Source: Stercorarius parasiticus (lineage: Eukaryota > Chordata > Aves > Charadriiformes > Stercorariidae). From it: 64,000 nt of DNA. The stretch lies in contig VWZL01000925.1 of NCBI GenBank assembly GCA_013396915.1, forward strand, positions 62,001 to 126,000, written 5' to 3'. Shown here one piece after another: positions 36,196-64,000 of the stretch (position 1 is its first letter; every line of letters begins with the position of its first letter). The notes beneath the pieces were generated by a model. The model was given only the letters and a program-made list of their open reading frames with translations. It had not been told where the DNA came from and searched no databases. The position numbers and the translations under genes are program-made.

Positions 36196-37784
36196 CTCAT
36201 TTGTATGGTATACAAGTGCAGGACACTGGAAGACAGGTGGCTACTGTTTTTCAGGCAATAAATGTTTAAAATAGAAATGGCCTTTTCTATTCTTCCCCAC
36301 ATGAGTATCTCCAGTTGTCGTTAAAAACTTTTGTTCACGACAAGCAAATATAACGAATTTTATAAGCTTTGCAAATGGATACAGAAAGATGACAATTTAA
36401 TCGGACTTCTTAAGATTCCCCGTTCTTGGTTAATGGGTAATTCCCTTGCTAAAGCTTTCCTCCAAACTCTCTGGTGGTTTCTCTCAGGCTGGGGTCTCTC
36501 CTCGGGCGACAGAGGTGGCAGGACAAGCTGGGCGCTGAGGATGAGGACCTTTCCGTGGGGTTTTCTGTGTGCCAGGCTCTTTGTGCTCGTGCTTGGCCAA
36601 AGGCAGAGCCTTGCGTTGGTGTTCGTGGGCATGTTTCTGTTGAAGTCATTTCACTGAATTTCCTGTTAAAATGCCAGCCAACTTGCTGGCTGGTGGAGAG
36701 TCAATACTCTAATAGATAGGGTGTTGTTTCCCTGCGCCGTTGTCCAAGCGGAGCCTCGTGACCTAGCCTGGCCCAGGGCTCGAGCACGGCAGGTCACCCT
36801 CTTCTTTGCGCTCCTGTGGCCCCGTGCTCAGGGGCAGCAGCAGAAGGACAGAGAGAGCAACGTGTGGTTTTGGGAACAGGCTGGTGTGCGGGGCTTGAAC
36901 CAGTGGTTTTTTTAAGGGAGGTAAGTGTGCTTATCCAGGAGGGTACACTGCTCTCCCCTTGTCTTTGTTTAAAGTCATGTTTTTCCCTTATGAGGTGTTT
37001 CCCGTGGGTCTTGGTTTTTATCCCAGTGCAGTGGCTGCGGCTGGGCTCGGGGTGCAGAGGACAGCTCACCCCAGCCTGCCCACGCGGTCGGAGGAACCCA
37101 GGAGCATCACCATGCACCTGTCTGACTGCCCTGGGCGAGAGCTGCTGCCTGTACGATGGAGAACAGCATGGCTTTGGCAGCACTGCATGGTTTTTTTCCT
37201 GCAGAAATGGGTTGATTTTGTTGCTGGACTGGCAGCATTTCGTTGTACTTGGGTATTGGCTTTCCCTGTGGAGGAATTTGTGGTTTCTAAGACTCTAATT
37301 GCTTTAGTGTAATAGTGTTTCCTCTGCTTTCATAATGACTTTGGTGGATGCCATCTGCTGTTGCCATGCTGCAGCACCGGGCAGCATGAGGCTGAGCCCT
37401 GGATGCCGGGAGGTGTGTGCTTTAACCAAGCTCGTCAGAAAAAATAAGACTTTGAAAGCTGATTTTCAGGGCTTAAAGCTTTACCTCCAGCCCTGTTGGA
37501 CTCTGGACACTAGGGTGGGCCAAAGGGAAAAAAATATTTGTGATGGCTCCCTCCAGCCGGCATGGATCGTGATGGACAGAGAAGTCTGTGTTTCAGCGAT
37601 GGCAGGCAGGGGACAGGCCACATCCTTTTGTGAGCAGCTGCTTTGCCTGCAAACAGCTTGACCTACGTCTTTTGGCTTCACTTCAGAGACATTGCTGTGG
37701 TCTGTGACAGCCTGGCTGTGTCGTGCTGGGTGCGAGCACAGCCAGCATTAACACCGTGCTGCAGGTGACGGAGGGCTGAAACTG
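36196..37784. other. Spacer between inverted CR1 copies, no gene seen
   Basis: About 1.6 kb of presumed intronic sequence without recognisable exon or repeat. Confidence 0.55.
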
Positions 37785-38294
37785 GGAAATGGGGTGCTGC
37801 CTCCAGCTCTGGGGCCACTAGCATAAGCAGGACACGGAGCTGTTGGAGCGGGGCCAGAGGAGCCCCCAGAAATGCTGGGAGGGCTGGAGCCCCTCTGCTG
37901 TGAGGACAGGCTGAGAGAGTTGGGGGGATCAGCCTGGAGAAGGCTCCGGGGAGACCTTCCAGCCCCTTCCAGTCCCTCAAGGGGCTCCAGCAAAGCTGGG
38001 GAGGGACTCTGAATCAGGGAGGGGAGCCATGGGACGAGGGGGAAGGGTTTTAAACTGCAAGAGGGGAGATTTAGATGAGATCTGAGGAAGAAATTCTTGG
38101 CTGTGAGGGTGGTGAGCCCCTGGCCCAGGTTGCCCGGAGAAGCTGTGGCTGCCCCATCCCTGGAGGTGTTCAAGGCCAGGCTGGAGGGGGCTTGGAGCAA
38201 CCTGGTCTGGTGGGAAGTGTCCCTGCCCAGGGCAGGGGGTGGCACTGGATGGTCTTTAAGGTCCCTTCCAACCCAAACCTTTCTATGATTCTGT
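37785..38294 (+). mobile_element. CR1 LINE, 5'-truncated, sense
   Basis: Starts 'ggggtgctgcctccagctct', has 'gaggacaggctgagagagtt' and 'ggctgtgagggtggtgagcc', and ends 'cctttctatgattctgt'. Near-identical to 35578–36195 in inverse orientation. Confidence 0.93.
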
Positions 38295-41200
38295 AAAATC
38301 ACATGGCTTGGATAAGGAGAGCTCTAGGGACTACATTTCTAACAGCTCCAGAGGAGAAAGGCCTGTCTGTGGGTGCTGCAAAGCCCATCTGGGTGACAGC
38401 TCTTGGCATCCCTCACCTCCTGGGGCTCCACGTTTCCCAGGACTCAGCACGGCCTCATGGGATACAGAGCACAGCACGAGCCTGCACAACACGTTTTGTC
38501 CAATTTCACTAAATCCCCAAGAGTAGAAGGGCTGCAGTGGGTTATTTTAAGGAGCTTTTTCCTATCTGTGGTGAGAAGTGCTGTACGGATTTTGAAGCCT
38601 CTCATGTGAGGATGCGGGATTCTTTTCACTCCTTACCCTTTAATGGCCATCAAATCCCACGAGGGTCACTGCCACGACTTTGTCTTGCTGGTCATCAGAG
38701 TTGTCAAAGCTAGAAAAGAAGCGTTATCAAAACCCCAGCTTTTAAAAAGAACCACTTTAGAAACAGAGTCCCAGTTTCAGGACTACGTTGCAAAAAAGGA
38801 CTGAAAATATTGTGTAATCAGAAGGCCTGAGTTCTGCATGTCCAAAGCTGCTATTTAATGCCATAGCGATGTGAAAGGCTCTTAGAGGGAATCTCATTTA
38901 CCACTACAGCTGCTGCCAGGTTGAGGTGAGACAGGAGGTGGTGTGAGCAGTGCTCTGCTCAGGGCGCTGCTTTGAGCAGCGTACGCTGCTGAGTTTTGCT
39001 GCGGTTGTTGCAGCGATGAGCAGCGAGAAAGGTAAATTGGACGGGTCGGCAGAGCCCCGTGCACCCGGTGTGTCGGGTCCTGCCTGGTCTCGTGGGGTGG
39101 CCAAGCTCTGGGGACACCTGGCTCCAGACCTGCAAATGGGGGAGCAGCTCATGAATGTCTTGTTAATTCACATTAATGGGCAAAGCTTGGCAAATTTGCA
39201 GAAGCGTGTAGTGTTATCCTGAAAGAAGACCAGTGTTTCAGATGATTAACCAAATTCAATTTAGCATTTAAAGAGCATGAGACTGAGAGAAAATGGGTTC
39301 CTTCTCTCCGTCTACCTGTTGGGGTTTTGGGACTCCTATTTTTCAGCTGATCTCTTCCTTTTTGCTGAGACTCCGGTGCAGGAGCAGGGGCTCCTGGTGT
39401 GGTGATGCTGGCAGCCAGCAGCGCTGAGGCTGGCCGCATTCCCCACCCCGTGTCCCCGACCCCCATGGCCAGGACGGTGGGTCTTCTCCTCCTCCGGGCC
39501 TTTGTCTGTCCCACCAGCAACACGGTGGGCTTCTCCCGCAGTGGCTGTAGTGCTTCTGCCGGTGCTAACACGGCACCAGCTTTCTTTCAGGATGGTGCGA
39601 GCAGTGAAGCAAAGTTTCCAGAGCGCGGTTAGGAGGGAACTGCTTCAGATGACTGAGCTAATCCACGCTGGATTCCTGCAATATGGAAAAGAGCCATACT
39701 GAATGCAAAACTCTCTGGGTCAGGAGGTGTATTTTCCCCAGCCAAGAGTACGAGCTTCTTTGTGGATGGCCAGAAGCACAGCAGGGCGGGTGCTCGGCAA
39801 AAGGCTGTGCAGAAATTGCTCTGCCCAAAGGCTCGCATGGCCACAGGCATCGCTTACATTAGTAAAATAGGCCTTAATTGCACAGAGGCTCTGTGCTGTC
39901 CTCCATCAGAGGGATGCTGGGATGTCGTCCTGCTGCTGGGATGCAGTCCTGGGAAACACGGCGTGAAAGGTACCCGCTTTGCATTTCCGAGGTGCTGTGG
40001 GGAAAAGCTTTCATCTCGGTTTTGCTTTCTGGATGTATTAAAGGCTGACCAGTCGCGCACCTGGGATGGAGGAATGGCCTCTGCTTGGTGGGACTGGTCC
40101 TTTGGGTGAGAGAAGGCAGAGGCAGCCTGAGAGGTGACTGCCTTTGCTGCTCCAGTCCAATGGACCGTCCAGGTCTGCTACAGACCCTGGATTTTTATTC
40201 TGTTTTTACCATGCACCAGAGTATGGCAAAAAAGGAAAGTAAATTTTTTTTTCAATTCTTTGATTTTTTTTTTTTTTTTTTTAAAAGGTGTTGGTGCATG
40301 AGAAGATATCACCGTAAAAAGATTTTCTGCAACATTTCAGGAAAATATTAAAACAAGATTAAAATATGACCATCCCCAAATAGCTCTTGCTTGGGGCCGT
40401 TACCCCCTCGCATGGCAACTGCCTCCCCAGAGTCCCAGCAGCAGCTCCGCTTCAATGCAGGAGATGCTCAGCTGTCATTAAAGCAGATCCATGGCTCACG
40501 TTTGCTGCAAAGGGCTTGAAAATGTTCCTTAATGCATCCCAGAGACTCAGGAGCCAAAGGCACAGGACAGGAACACTTTGGCTATGGTTGGTTTTGGAAG
40601 AGCAACATTGTCTTGGCTTTTTCTCACGTGTCATAGGCAATATTGAGCTTGGTGGTGCGGCAGTTTACCCCAAGGTGTTATATGGTGCTGAGATTTGGTC
40701 CTCACTTTGGACTCATTTTCCCAGGCTGCATGTTTTGCTGTCTTCAGCGAGAGACCGTTAACTGGTCTCATTTTTAACTCGGGGAGCATGCTACATGAGT
40801 AGCTCATCCCAGCAAAACCATTCAGCTGGGAGGTAAAGCTTGCTGCAGATGGGGAAGCATCTGATGTTCCCCTTCCGAGGGTGGGGAGCCCAAACACACC
40901 ACCCTGCAAGGGCGTTATCCCAGCAGCACGTGCCATCCAGGCAGCACGAGGCTGCCAGCGGGGTTTCACAAATACCGTCCGTGGCATTGCCAGGCATCAA
41001 CAGCCTTTTGGCCAAGATTCAAAACAAGGCAAAGTTGATGTGTCTGAATTTGCTTCCCCTTTTATTATGACCATTCATATACAGAGTCATGGGTTTGCTT
41101 TTGGTGTAAAGTTGAATTTTCACAGCTGCAGTGCTAAATGCCTGGCTCTTGCTTATGAAATCTGAAGTCTGAGGCTGGGCAGTGGAGATGATATTTGCCT

Positions 41201-41739
41201 ATTTCAGAAGTTGCCCTTGTGTTTTCTCACATTTTTTTAAGACCTGTTTTCCAGACTTGTAACACGGGCAAAAGTAGTGCAATAGCAAATGTCATGGTGC
41301 TCTCCTTATAGGTTTTACTCATGACTCCAGGGATTTTGGAGAAGTTCCTCTTGCTTCCCAGAAATATAAGTGAGAGCAAAACCAGGCCCCAGATGTTTCC
41401 AGCCCTCGGCTGTGGCTGAGGTGTGATTTATGGAGAGGGCTTTCCTGCCTTTCCAGAGGGATTCCGCTCTTCCTTCCATGGGGTGGAATTCCTGCACTGG
41501 AGGGTGTAGCAGCTGGCTTGCTCTCACCTCGCCAGCAGCACGTTTCCAGAGAGGGTATGATGCCATCAGCTCCTCCAGCAAAACCAGCTTCGAGCTGAGC
41601 AGAGCCAGTGCCAGAGGCCAAATTCCTTCTCAGCCGTACCCATGAGCCGCTTGCTGGTACAGAAAGGCGCTGAAGCTTGCAGCTGCTAAAGCTGTGGCCT
41701 GTCCAGGAGGATTTCATGGTCCATTAAGAAATTAAGAGA
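38295..41739. other. Presumed DOCK11 intron 1, no exon supported
   Basis: Includes a small CpG-containing spot near 39000–39100 with ATG AGC AGC GAG AAA G|gtaaat that looks like a start exon but is out of phase with DOCK11 exon 2, and a T homopolymer at about 40265–40282. Confidence 0.55.
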
Positions 41740-41900
41740 TTGTGCTTGGACCAGAGCAGCGCAGTGGTTGCAGTGCTTTGTTTCTTCCCGTAGCTCATTA
41801 CCAGGCATGAATAACTTAACCCCTTGTTTCCCTCTCTGTAAAACACACATGTTGGTGGTTACCTGCATCACATGAGTATGAGATTGTTGAATTAGCGAGC
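41740..41900 (-). mobile_element. MIR-like (CORE-SINE) relic, antisense
   Basis: Contains 'taacttaacccc' followed by 'tttccctctctgtaaaa' and 'gttacctgcatcacatgagt', matching the order of the reverse complement of MIR-type SINEs (tcacttaacc...tttccccatctgtaaaatg...). It ends about 120 bases before DOCK11 exon 2. Confidence 0.5.
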
Positions 41901-42020
41901 AGTTCACTGGTAACACGGTAATGGTTTGAAATTGTCAGGCTAAATTAAGCACAAGATGTTAGTTATTTTATCTATTATATATATGTGTGTGATTTTTTTC
42001 ACCACCTATGTTTCCTGCAG

Positions 42021-63867
<21,847 letters not shown>

Positions 63868-64000
63868 GTAAGTTGAGCGCCTCGTTCTCAAAGACTTTCA
63901 ACACAAATGCAGAGGAAGGGATTGCTGTATCTCTACTACCGCTATGCCGTAGGTGCTGTGGGAAAGAGGTACCTGTATTTGGAGAGCAGCACTGAGGTAC

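Noticed and set aside
39014..39029. MSSEK mini-exon as alternative coding exon 1 of DOCK11
   Set aside because: Ends in phase 1, while exon 2 begins in phase 0. The joined frame stops almost at once.

Overview
The window is nuclear DNA of a bird. It has spliced vertebrate genes with GT–AG introns, many copies of the avian LINE CR1 (several ending in the typical ATTCTRTG-like 3' end), a solo avian ERVL-type LTR, and a GC-rich CpG stretch broken by an assembly gap. I cannot name the species. Four very similar CR1 copies point to a fairly recent CR1 subfamily. No bacterial-type operon, CRISPR array or novel multi-gene system is present.

Layout. Positions 1–7952 hold the last eight visible coding exons of WDR44 (+ strand), coding for the C-terminal 333 residues with most of its WD40 propeller. 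A 3'UTR follows to about 8760, with an AATAAA at 8735. From there to 42020 I find no convincing coding exon. This 33 kb holds the intergenic space and the presumed first intron of DOCK11: CR1 copies, LTR remnants, simple repeats, and a CpG-rich block (about 22.6–23.3 kb) split by 306 N. That block is my best candidate for the DOCK11 promoter and first exon. From 42021 to 63867 there are 21 consecutive DOCK11 coding exons (+ strand), presumed exons 2–22. Every splice phase joins correctly, giving 789 codons that cover the N-terminal region, the PH domain and the DHR-1 (C2-like) domain. The catalytic DHR-2 domain lies beyond the window.

The two genes are head-to-tail, as at human Xq24, so this is conserved synteny. 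Both act at membranes: WDR44 is a RAB11 effector on endosomes, and DOCK11 (Zizimin2) is a CDC42 exchange factor. Nothing here shows that they work together.

Most notable: two DOCK11 introns (56965–57330 and 61627–61725) are multiples of three and free of stops in the flanking reading frame, so retention would insert 122 or 33 residues without a frameshift. Other points are the missing DOCK11 exon 1, a perfect 15-bp-arm palindrome next to a poly-T tract, and an inverted pair of near-identical CR1 copies. Exon boundaries rest on reading frame, splice consensus and my recall of the vertebrate proteins. No alignment was run.
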